A stretch of DNA of 64,000 nt, taken from Gadus chalcogrammus. Lineage: Eukaryota > Chordata > Actinopteri > Gadiformes > Gadidae. The position numbers and the translations under genes were made by a program. The notes beneath the pieces were generated by a model. That model was not told the origin of the DNA. It did no database searches and saw only the letters and a list, made by a program, of their open reading frames with translations. The stretch's first letter is position 1. Each line of letters starts with the position of its first letter. Where the stretch lies: contig NC_079412.1 of assembly GCF_026213295.1 (NCBI RefSeq), forward strand, positions 248,001-312,000, read 5' to 3'. This document shows, piece after piece, positions 22,684 through 32,194 of the stretch.

Positions 22684-22880
22684 TGCAACGCCTTCCGGGA
22701 GAAATGAGAAGCTATCGCAAACCGCTCCAATATGACCCAGTTTTGACCCAGTTTTCGTATTAAAATCCGTTTTGTGATACCCAACAACATTAAATACAAT
22801 AGGTAACCATTCAAATGTTTATTACCAACAAGAAAATTGCGCAAATTCGAAAAAAATATAACCTGCACCATGGCCTTTAA

Positions 22881-23414
22881 CCTTTTTTTAAATACATTTG
22901 AACATCTTAATCTGTGTAAACTGCCAGTTTACAGATTCATTCAGGGTTCCCGACTCTGAATTTTCTGAGTCGAATCAGATCTGCCTTTTCAGTCCAAGGA
23001 TTCGACTATTCGGCGGGGTTTGTTTACCGGCGTTGCTATGGTGACCTCAATTATTATAACAAACTGAAAACGACGCCGGTTTGAAACTAAAACTGTGATT
23101 CTGAAAAAAGTATAAATGCTATCAAAATTCCGTTTAGATAGTATTGAAGATACAAGTGTGTAGATTTGTTTAATGGTTTGAACGATGGTAAACGGTTGAA
23201 AAAGGAATGAGTTACGATGTCTAGAAGTAGGTGTATCAGAATGGGCTGACGTCTTCAATGAAAACAGCTGAAAATGAAGCAGTATGAAACTAAAACTGTG
23301 ATTCTGAAGACATTTTAAATGATATCGAAATTATTTTTCGATATTATTGAAGATACAAGTGTGTAGATTTGTTAAATGGTTTGCACGAAGATAAACGGTT
23401 GATAAACGGTTTTA
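22881..23414. repeat. Interior of the large hAT with a two-copy tandem repeat
   Basis: No gene. A unit of about 135 bp starting GAAACTAAAACTGTGATTCT occurs at 23084 and 23286 (202 bp apart), sharing GAAGATACAAGTGTGTAGAT and AACGGTTGA. Confidence 0.7.
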
Positions 23415-23492
23415 GTTATGTTCAGTGGCAAACTTAGCCCTTTGGGGGCTCCAGGCGAACAGTCATTTGGGGGCCCCTGCATCTACCGGTCT

Positions 23493-24118
23493 TGTTGGGA
23501 AAAACAGTCTGTCTAGTTACTGGACCAGATGAAATGAGACGGAGAGGTAATAAAGTCTGTCGGCACGAGGACCTTGGATTTATTAAGTAAAGTGGCAACG
23601 GTTATACAGAGTCATAAAGCGTGAGAGATCGAATATGTCTAAGTCCCTAATCAGCGCTGATGGTTCGTCCAGAGCTTCGCCTCCGTGGAAGGTCTGCTTC
23701 AGAAGAAGGGGGCAGAGTCCCTGTGTGATACAGTTTTATGCTGTATCTTCCTCTCGATGAGGTGTGTGCGTTTAAGATGTGTATGGTTCTGTGTGTCTTT
23801 GCTTGACCTTGCTTCCCAGGCCCTAGTGTATGCATGTGTATCTTCTTGTGTTCTTCCTGACGGGGGAGAACCTCACAGAATCTCCTGTTTGTGGCCCTCC
23901 CGTTCTGAGGATGAAACGGTGCATTGTCTGAGTGTTTACCATTTGCTGGGAGGAGAAATGGGGCCTTGGTTCTGGCCTTCACCTGACTATGTTATCAAGT
24001 ATGTGTTATGTGTTAAAAGCTGACTATATTGTAACGTGACTGCCATGTGTTGTGCTCCTCAAGCTAGGGTGGGAGTTAGCTATATTTATATGTGCTAAGC
24101 AGGTTATTTTGCCCAACA
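23493..24118 (-). repeat. 3' LTR of ERV-B
   Basis: 626 bp, same family as the ERV-A LTR. It includes a block of about 141 bp (about 23728-23870) that is absent from the 5' LTR of the same provirus. Confidence 0.92.
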
Positions 24119-25148
24119 TATCCCCCTCAAGTCGTCGCAAGACGACTTTTACTCATTAGGGGTACGAGGGATAGGACTTCAGCGCGGGACTACCATCATA
24201 ACACTTTTAGAAATAACAGAAAGAAGGCAAAATTATCATAAAAACAAACAACCATGAGCATGGGACTAAAATAAGTCGCTGGACCGGGTTTATGGGGAAC
24301 CACGTGGGAGAAACGCCACCCATGCTTCAGACATGGGTATGCCATACACACCCCACCTAGGGGGTGGCATCCACCCCGGCCTTACATCGCGAACAGACAA
24401 TACCAACAATACTGGCCGCAGATAATACACAAAAAAGAGAAAAAAAAAAAAAAAAAAAAAATACAACAAGCATACAACAATACTAAAACAAATATCAAAC
24501 AATACCAAAAAACAACAACCAACAACAAAGCTGGCCACACAACAAAACCAACACCAAACCATAATAATAACAACGAAATGCAACAATAAAACAAACTCCA
24601 AACAAAAACAGTATCAGCAAAAAGCAGCAATAAGACTAACAGTAAACAATAACAATATAACAAAAATGCAACAATCACGCAGACACTACACAATAAAAAT
24701 CACAGGAAAGAAATGCAACCATGAAACGTGTCCCTAAATAATAGTAATAATAATAGAAAGATATGAGGTAGATAACGAATGGCAATCCCCCTCAACCCAT
24801 CCCCAGATGACCACACACTAAGGATGTGAGGAGGAGTTAGCTGGTCGTGTAACAATAAGCAATCACACGCATGGGGTATTCGGGGTAGGCCCGGGGCACG
24901 GGAACAACTAAGAAACCACGGAATAGTCCTGAGCGTCATCACGGGCAGGTGGTCGCAAGGCGCCACCTGAGCATTAGACCCTTTTATTCAACTGCGCTCA
25001 GGACCTCATCTGATAAACGGGCAATCAAGGCCCCTGGAATCTCGCCCGTGTGTATCCCCGAGCTCCATCTAGTGGGACAGCGATATAAACAACAACATTT
25101 ATGTTCCCGGCGTCGGTTGCGTAGACGCGGGCATAGATATGGGAGCGG
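24119..25148 (-). other. 3' untranslated region of ERV-B
   Basis: Counterpart of 8700-9589 in ERV-A. It contains an A-rich run (24432-24460) and a polypurine tract beside the LTR (AGTCGTC... GAGGGGGA on the minus strand, about 24120-24127). No gene. Confidence 0.7.
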
Positions 25149-26993
25149 CTAAAAACAGTGAAGCGTACAGAAGCGAATGCAGCCAGGGGCGCCCTCAAGC
25201 CTTAAGGGAACGGGCCGCAGCCCCTGGTACCGGAACGCAGATCCCTGGTCCGGGCGACGTGGGTGCATCAGGTGGGAGGGGGGGTGGTGCCGTTGGCGGG
25301 GACGGGAATGGGGCAGCCCACCTGGAGAGGTTACTAGCACGTCACAGGCGGGGGGGGGGGGAAGGGGGGTGTGTTGGTGGGGTTTCAGCATACGGTGGTG
25401 GAAACAGGACGCCGGGGCCGTGCACCTGGAGAGGCCACTAGCACTCACGGGTAGATGTCCGGCACGGCGGGGACGCAGTCGATGGCGGGGGTTGGGTTCC
25501 GGGGTTTGAGGCATGCGTCGATCCATTCCAGGGTTACCGTAGGGCGGACCGGGTCGCGGTTGACGATCATGTTGGTCGTGTTGCATCCCCGGCGGTCCCG
25601 TCTGGGGGCAGTCCTTCGCCCAGTGTCCTAGGAGCCCACAAACGAAGCAGGGGTAGGACCGGGTAGGGTTTGTGTTTTGGCCCCGGGACCTTCCTCTCCA
25701 TTTGGATCCGCCTCTATATTTGGACTGTTGGTTCTGGTACATCCCGGGCCCCGTCTGTGTCACTGGGTTCGAGAGTGGGTATGGGTATGGGTACGGCGGG
25801 GGTTGGGGCCCCCACACTTGAGCGGAAGGGGCTTGCACCTGGGTCGGAGGAGGCCCGCCTGGCTGGACCAAGGGGTTGGGGGTAGGTGGCGGGGCTGGGG
25901 GCATTGGGGGTGTCGGCAGTGGGGCCGCTACAGGCATCATACTCATGGGTCCCCATGTCGTCCTTGGTCTTTTGTGCAGCTGGGATTTCTCTGCTAGCTC
26001 CTTGATCTGCATCCTCACGAGTTGCTTCTTCAATTCCTCGTAATCATCATCCTTTTCAAGTCGTTTGTCTTCCTCGAGTCGGTGGTGGTGATCAAGGTGA
26101 TCCACCCATTCCGTCCATGGCTTGGAGTGCAGTGCCACCACTGTCTTCAGTCTCCTCTGGACCGTGGGTGGCAGTCCCTGTATTATTGCCCGCTGGAATG
26201 TCTGTGTCGCCGGTTTGCTACTGTGTGGGGGACAGTCAATATTATCCGTCCACAATCCTTCGGCCCTTTCTATGTACTGAAAGATAGATTCTTCAGGTTT
26301 GATGGTCAGGCCGGAGATTCCCACTCGGCCTGCGTCGGCTGGGAAGAGCGCCCTGAGACTCTTCCAGAAGAGGTTTCGGTAAGCGTCGAAGGGGGTGTTG
26401 TCAGGTAGGGCCTCAGTCTTGGTCAGTGTGTCCAGTTCAATGATTCGTCTGGCACCGTGTGCCCTGCCGATGATGGCTCGTATGTCTCCCAGGGTCAGGA
26501 GATCGCCAGACGTCTCAGTTTCAAATCTTCTGATCCAGGCCGAGGCTCCTGCCGTGAGCGTTGGCAAGTGGGCGACCAGGGTGGTCATGTCCCGGTGGCT
26601 CCATGGTGTGTATGCTGCTCTTCCCTCCGCATCTATCAATAGAGGTGCCATAACAGCCTCTTGTATACCTGGCCGGGGGCGGCGGGGCTCGCTCTTATTG
26701 GTACGGGGGTCCCTTAAGTGATCTGGGTCAGGGCTGAACTGGGAGGGGGTCATTAATGGGGAATGTAGGGTGTATGAGGCGGGGGCTTTTGGCTGGGACT
26801 GAACTGGTGTTGTCGATTCCAGGGGACAGAACAATTTTGGCTTGGATGCCATGGGTAGGTGAGCCCTCTCCGGGGAGGGTGGGGGTGAGTGGCTGTCAGT
26901 GGGCCGGGAGGCTGAGAATCGCTCTCTGTCTTGGCTTCTCTGGTGTTCGTCTTGCCAAACCTCTCCGGGGGCTCTTCGTCGCTCGTCCGACAT
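25149..26993 (-). CDS. gag: gag of ERV-B, open 614 codons
   Basis: ATG at 26993-26991 starts MSDERRRAPGE. The first 110 residues are polar and proline-rich. The capsid-like region (about residues 130-300) includes AAYTPWSHRDMTTLVAHLP, then FQRAIIQGLPPTVQRRLKTV. A charged helix EEDKRLEKDDDYEELKKQLV follows (about 310-345), then a proline-rich stretch. At about residue 450 CFVCGLLGHWAKDC is a single CX2CX4HX4C zinc knuckle, which identifies nucleocapsid. This is a gammaretrovirus-like Gag layout. Shortly after the knuckle the frame crosses the deletion near 25480 and continues in a non-native frame through the end of env and into the 3' region, so the last 120 or so residues are not authentic. 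No protease or RT follows. The corresponding ERV-A gag is broken. Confidence 0.85.
   Translation of the reverse strand: MSDERRRAPGEVWQDEHQRSQDRERFSASRPTDSHSPPPSPERAHLPMASKPKLFCPLESTTPVQSQPKAPASYTLHSPLMTPSQFSPDPDHLRDPRTNKSEPRRPRPGIQEAVMAPLLIDAEGRAAYTPWSHRDMTTLVAHLPTLTAGASAWIRRFETETSGDLLTLGDIRAIIGRAHGARRIIELDTLTKTEALPDNTPFDAYRNLFWKSLRALFPADAGRVGISGLTIKPEESIFQYIERAEGLWTDNIDCPPHSSKPATQTFQRAIIQGLPPTVQRRLKTVVALHSKPWTEWVDHLDHHHRLEEDKRLEKDDDYEELKKQLVRMQIKELAEKSQLHKRPRTTWGPMSMMPVAAPLPTPPMPPAPPPTPNPLVQPGGPPPTQVQAPSAQVWGPQPPPYPYPYPLSNPVTQTGPGMYQNQQSKYRGGSKWRGRSRGQNTNPTRSYPCFVCGLLGHWAKDCPQTGPPGMQHDQHDRQPRPGPPYGNPGMDRRMPQTPEPNPRHRLRPRRAGHLPVSASGLSRCTAPASCFHHRMLKPHQHTPLPPPPACDVLVTSPGGLPHSRPRQRHHPPSHLMHPRRPDQGSAFRYQGLRPVPLRLEGAPGCIRFCTLHCF
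25445..25495 (-). other. Deletion junction joining gag to the end of env
   Basis: On the minus strand the last 11 or so codons before the Env stop (PDIYP then TGA, at 25447) match ERV-A 8375-8410. Immediately upstream the sequence is gag-derived. The breakpoint lies near the shared TCGACTG at about 25475. Everything between nucleocapsid and the Env tail is missing. Confidence 0.7.
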
Positions 26994-27179
26994 AGTGGGC
27001 GCGTTCGCCGCTTCTTCTTACAGCAGCCTGGTATGGGGTGGTCGGGGTTGTGGACGCCTTTACACTGAAGGCCGGATGCGGGGAGGTTTGTCTTTTTGTC
27101 TTTATTAGTAACTGGGATAATTCTTCTAGCAGGGGGTGATCGAGAGTTGGGGTTGGATTGGTATTGATGCTGTCTATTT

Positions 27180-30060
27180 GGAGGCGATGTAGTTGGGGAA
27201 GGGCAGGGTTGTTGTTGTCCAGCAGAGGGCGGTGTAGTTGGGGAAGGGCAGGGCTGGAGTGGTCCAGCAGGGGGCGGTGTAGTTGGGGAAGGGCAGAGTT
27301 GGAGTGGTCCAGCAGGGGGCGGTGTAGTTGGGGAAGGGCAGAGTCGGAGTGGTCCAGCAGGGGGCGCTGTAGTTGGGGAAGGGCAGGGTTGGAGTGGTCC
27401 AGCAGGGGGCAGTGTAGTTGGGGAAGGGCAGAGTTGGAGAGGTCCAGTAGGGGGCGCTGTAGTTGGGGAAGGGCAGAGTCGGAGTGGTCCAGTAGGGGGC
27501 GCTGTAGTTGGGGAAGGGCAGAGTCGGAGTGGTCCAGCAGGGGGCGGTGTAGTTGGGGAAGGGCAGAGTCGGAGTGGTCCAGCAGGGGGCGGTGTAGTTG
27601 GGGAAGGGCAGAGTCGGAGTGGTCCAGCAGGGGGCGGTGTAGTTGGGGAAGGGCAGAGTCGGAGTGGTCCAGTAGGGGGCGGTGTAGTTGGGGAAGGGCA
27701 GAGTCGGAGTGGTCCAGCAGGGGGCGGTGTAGTTGGGGAAGGGCAGAGTCGGAGTGGTCCAGTAGGGGGCGCTGTAGTTGGGGAAGGGCAGAGTCGGAGT
27801 GGTCCAGTAGGGGGCGCTGTAGTTGGGGAAGGGCAGAGTCGGAGTGGTCCAGTAGGGGGCGGTGTAGTTGGGGAAGGGCAGAGTCGGAGTGGTCCAGCAG
27901 GGGGCGCTGTAGTTGGGGAAGGGCAGAGTCGGAGTGGTCCAGTAGGGGGCGCTGTAGTTGGGGAAGGGCAGAGTCGGAGTGGTCCAGTAGGGGGCGGTGT
28001 AGTTGGGGAAGGGCAGGGTTGGAGTTGTCCAGCAGGGGGCGGTGTAGTTGGGGAAGGGTAGGGCTGGAGTGGTCCAGTAGGGGGCGGTGTAGTTGGGGAA
28101 GGGCAGGGCTGGAGTGGTCCAGCAGGGGGCGTTGTAGTTGGGGAAGGGTAGGGCTGGAGTGGTCCAGTAGGGGGCGCTGTAGTTGGGGAAGGGCAGAGTC
28201 GGAGTGGTCCAGTAGGGGGCGCTGTAGTTGGGGAAGGGCAGAGTCGGAGTGGTCCAGTAGGGGGCGCTGTAGTTGGGGAAGGGCAGAGTCGGAGTGGTCC
28301 AGCAGGGGGCGCTGTAGTTGGGGAAGGGCAGGGCTGGAGTGGTCCAGTAGGGGGCGGTGTAGTTGGGGAAGGGCAGGGCTGGAGTGGTCCAGCAGGGGGC
28401 GCTGTAGTTGAGGAAGGGCAGAGTCGGAGTGGTCCAGTAGGGGGCGCTGTAGTTGGGGAAGGGCAGAGTCGGAGTGGTCCAGCAGGGGGCGCTGTAGTTG
28501 GGGAAGGGCAGAGTCGGAGTGGTCCAGTAGGGGGCGGTGTAGTTGGGGAAGGGCAGAGGCGGAGTGGTCCAGTAGGGGGCGGTGTAGTTGGGGAAGGGCA
28601 GAGTCGGAGTGGTCCAGCAGGGGGCGCTGTAGTTGGGGAAGGGCAGAGTCGGAGTGGTCCAGTAGGGGGCGCTGTAGTTGGGGAAGGGCAGAGTCGGAGT
28701 GTTCCAGCAGGGGGCGCTGTAGTTGGGGAAGGGCAGAGTCGGAGTGGTCCAGTAGGGGGCGGTGTAGTTGGGGAAGGGCAGAGTCGGAGTGGTCCAGCAG
28801 GGGGCGCTGTAGTTGGGGAAGGGCAGAGTCGGAGTGGTCCAGTAGGGGGCGCTGTAGTTGGGGAAGGGCAGAGTCGGAGTGGTCCAGCAGGGGGCGCTGT
28901 AGTTGGGGAAGGGCAGAGTCGGAGTGGTCCAGTAGGGGGCGGTGTAGTTGGGGAAGGGCAGGGTTGGAGTTGTCCAGCAGGGGGCGGTGTAGTTGGGGAA
29001 GGGTAGGGCTGGAGTGGTCCAGTAGGGGGCGGTGTAGTTGGGGAAGGGCAGGGCTGGAGTGGTCCAGCAGGGGGCGTTGTAGTTGGGGAAGGGTAGGGCT
29101 GGAGTGGTCCAGTAGGGGGCGCTGTAGTTGGGGAAGGGCAGAGTCGGAGTGGTCCAGTAGGGGGCGCTGTAGTTGGGGAAGGGCAGAGTCGGAGTGGTCC
29201 AGTAGGGGGCGCTGTAGTTGGGGAAGGGCAGAGTCGGAGTGGTCCAGCAGGGGGCGCTGTAGTTGGGGAAGGGCAGGGCTGGAGTGGTCCAGTAGGGGGC
29301 GGTGTAGTTGGGGAAGGGCAGGGCTGGAGTGGTCCAGCAGGGGGCGCTGTAGTTGAGGAAGGGCAGAGTCGGAGTGGTCCAGTAGGGGGCGCTGTAGTTG
29401 GGGAAGGGCAGAGTCGGAGTGGTCCAGCAGGGGGCGCTGTAGTTGGGGAAGGGCAGAGTCGGAGTGGTCCAGTAGGGGGCGGTGTAGTTGGGGAAGGGCA
29501 GAGGCGGAGTGGTCCAGTAGGGGGCGGTGTAGTTGGGGAAGGGCAGAGTCGGAGTGGTCCAGCAGGGGGCGCTGTAGTTGGGGAAGGGCAGAGTCGGAGT
29601 GGTCCAGTAGGGGGCGCTGTAGTTGGGGAAGGGCAGAGTCGGAGTGTTCCAGCAGGGGGCGCTGTAGTTGGGGAAGGGCAGAGTCGGAGTGGTCCAGTAG
29701 GGGGCGGTGTAGTTGGGGAAGGGCAGAGTCGGAGTGGTCCAGCAGGGGGCGCTGTAGTTGGGGAAGGGCAGAGTCGGAGTGGTCCAGTAGGGGGCGCTGT
29801 AGTTGGGGAAGGGCAGAGTCGGAGTGGTCCAGCAGGGGGCGCTGTAGTTGGGGAAGGGCAGAGTCGGAGTGGTCCAGTAGGGGGCGGTGTAGTTGGGGAA
29901 GGGCAGAGTCGGAGTGGTCCAGCAGGGGGCGCTGTAGTTGGGGAAGGGCAGAGTCGGAGTGGTCCAGTAGGGGGCGCTGTAGTTGGGGAAGGGCAGAGTC
30001 GGAGTGGTCCAGTAGGGGGCGGTGTAGTTGGGGAAGGGCAGGGCTGGAGTGGTCCAGATT
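27180..30060 (-). repeat. 45-bp tandem array, 64 units, with CTCF-like motifs
   Basis: AGTTGGGGAAGG (plus strand) occurs at 27191 and then every 45 bp to 30026, 63 exact intervals without any indel. Each unit contains GTCCAGCAGGGGGCGCTGT or the variants CAGTAG and CGGTGT. The core CCAGCAGGGGGCGC is the known vertebrate CTCF consensus, on the plus strand in every unit. A 21-unit block is duplicated (about 27976-28920 and 28921-29865). The array lies in the leader, upstream of the gag ATG. Because 45 is divisible by 3 and the units lack stops, two minus frames stay open for over 1000 codons (PLRLCPSPTTAPPTG and LLDHSDSALPQLQRP repeats). Neither starts with ATG, so translation is doubtful. Confidence 0.93.
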
Positions 30061-30913
30061 TGGCGGAGGGGGAGGTGTGGCTTGGGACTGAGTGAGAGAA
30101 CTCAAAAAATGGCGGCCGTGGTGCTATAACTCTGTGTGACCTGTCTAACACACGAGAGCGGATGAGAGGCTAGGGGGTAACTCTTGTCACTTTTGGAGGA
30201 GGAGAACGAGAAAAAAGTAAGAAAAAACAGGGGGGGAAGCAAAAAACAACAACAGGGCCTAGAGGCGTCATTCAATACATCCAGACATTCCTCATAGCCA
30301 ATAATCGTTATCTATCCTTTATTGATTAATCTGCGACAGGTCCAGCAGTAATTCAAAGAAACACAGTAAAAGAGATATCACTTATCCTTGTCAACTTATC
30401 TAGGTCTAGTTTTTAACGGGTCCAACAGTAAATGGAAGCAACGCCGTAAAAGGTTATCTGTCATTTGTCAATTTATCTAAGTTTTAGTTTTAACGGGTCC
30501 AACAGTAAATGGAAGCAACACAGTAAAAAGGTTATTTATCATTGTCAATTTATCTATTTCCGCAGGTTAAGCCATAGACCGAAGCAATACGTCAGAGAGA
30601 CATTATTCATTATTATCAATCTATCTATTCTTTCCTTTACCCGTTTTAACGGGCGAAGATAGAGCGGACCACGCATACACTCACTGATTCACTCACAGAT
30701 TCTCTCTTTCGCGCAGACGCACACAGACACATATCAACAGACTTCTCATTCTGTGTCCCGCACCCACAATCATCAGATACGGCAAAATAGCGTTGAGCAT
30801 AACAAAGCAAGCAAGCGTTGCACACATAGCCGGGTTATCATTAATTGATTTATTTCTATATTTAGCCGGCCCACAAATACGCTTGTTCTCTTTCTTTCTC
30901 TCTCTCTGGGCCT

Positions 30914-30947
<34 letters not shown>

Positions 30948-31110
30948 CTCTCCGTCTCAACCTCCCTGGGCCTCTTACACACACACACACACAGCCTCTC
31001 TCACGCATACACACACTGTCTCTCTGTGTGTCACTCGTGCCCCAGGCATACGGTTTCCTCTGCAAAGGGACTCTAACCTTCTTACCACATAGAATTATTT
31101 AATACACATT
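30061..31110 (-). other. ERV-B leader, non-coding part
   Basis: Matches 2830-3530 of ERV-A in reverse. It includes near-repeats around GGTCCAACAGTAAATGGAAG (about 30420-30540) and (CA)n tracts at 30910-30945 and 30977-30992. No gene supported. Confidence 0.7.
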
Positions 31111-31880
31111 CATTACTTGGCCATCGGTAGTCTTGTATCACTATGACCGATTCTTATAGGCCCTAGGGTCTCGAGGGTATTTCATTCACCATGCAACGAG
31201 CCTAGTTTCTTCTCATTTCCTCTGGGTTCCACCCGCGGCCCAGGCATCCATCACTCGGCCATCGGTAGTCTCATATCACTATAACCGATTCTTATAGGCC
31301 CTAGGGTCTCGAGGGTATTTCATTCACCATGCAACGAGCCTAGTTTCTTCTCATTTCCTCTGGGTTCCACCCGCGGCCCAGGCATCCATCACTCCGGCCA
31401 TCGGTAGTCTCATATCACTATAACCGAGTCTTATAGGCCCTAGGGTCTCGAGGGTATTTCATTCACCATGCAACGAGCCTAGTTTCTTCTCATTTCCTCT
31501 GGGTTCCACCCGCGGCCCAGGCATCCATCACTCGGCCCATATCACTATAACCGATTCTTATAGGCCCTAGGGTCTCGAGGGTATTTCATTCACCATGCAA
31601 TGAGCCTAGTTTCTTCTCATTTCCTCTGGGTTCCACCCGCGGCCCAGGCATCCATCACTCGGCCATCGGTAGTCTCATATCACTATAACCGATTCTTATA
31701 GGCCCTAGGGTCTCGAGGGTATTTCATTCACCATGCAACGAGCCTAGTTTCTTCTCATTTCCTCTGGGTTCCACCCGCGGCCCAGGCATCCATCACTCCG
31801 GCCATCGGTAGTCTCATATCACTATGACCGATTATTATAGGCCCTATGGTCTCGAGGGTATTCTTTCACCATGCAACGAG
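31110..31880 (-). repeat. 138-bp tandem array in the ERV-B leader
   Basis: About 5.5 copies. The marker CCCTAGGGTCTCGAGGG starts at 31161, 31299, 31438, 31565 and 31703, with a variant at 31842, giving spacings of 138, 139, 127, 138 and 139. ERV-A has a single copy (about 2480-2570). The units are nearly identical, so expansion is recent. Confidence 0.9.
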
Positions 31881-32194
31881 CCGATATTCGATGTGTCACG
31901 CGTTCAGGGTCAATCGGATTTATGGGGAAATACTGAGATGCAGTCCTATTCGTCCCCACGAGATATCCCGTAGCGAACCGCTCTCACAGTCTCACCTCCT
32001 AATTTGATTCCTATATAACTATGCAGAGTTTGGATTTTATCAACAGGTTCTGCCTACCTTTTGTTGTGCGATCGCGAGGTGAGACTGCAGGAATCGGTCC
32101 GGTGCTCCGGGGTCCCGAGGTCGTGCCGCTCTCCGTCTCTCGTTTCCCAGTTGCGTGTTCAATTCAGAAAAAATCACGTCGAGGGTCACCAAAT

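Larger units (their letters stand above)
17919..22876. mobile_element. TTAA-flanked Kolobok-like transposon with a P2X7-ballast passenger gene
   Basis: TTAA lies at 17915-17918 and 22877-22880. The ends are 18-bp inverted repeats, AGCCTATGGTGCAGGTTA on the left and, inverted, AGGCCATGGTGCAGGTTA on the right (16 of 18 match). Inside are a plus-strand three-exon gene with a P2X7 C-terminal-like domain (18128-19212) and, convergent to it, a minus-strand THAP transposase gene (22433 to 20004) that lacks its middle. TTAA duplication plus a THAP transposase points to the Kolobok superfamily; this assignment is inference. An 18-bp CRE-bearing sequence is mirrored at both ends. A hAT MITE sits in the THAP exon. 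Confidence 0.75.

Noticed and set aside
24290..24693. Hydrophobic minus-strand frames that look like membrane proteins
   Set aside because: Produced by an A-rich/CAACAA-rich stretch in the retroviral 3' region, with poly-Phe/Leu/Val composition only.
27158..28411. Plus-strand frame of 417 codons over the array
   Set aside because: Antisense shadow of the same repeat, with Arg/Ser/Trp low complexity and no start or family.
27180..30060. CRISPR array
   Set aside because: The 45-bp units are contiguous with no variable spacers, and the context is a vertebrate retrovirus.
26753..30151. Open frame of 1132 codons (minus) of 15-residue repeats as a genuine large protein
   Set aside because: It is open only because a stop-free 45-bp unit is repeated. 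The frame starts at GTG, a second frame is equally open, and gag starts with a good ATG in a third frame. I kept it as a repeat, not a CDS.
30773..31092. Open frames over (CA)n tracts in the ERV-B leader
   Set aside because: Microsatellite translation, no conserved composition between ERV-A and ERV-B.
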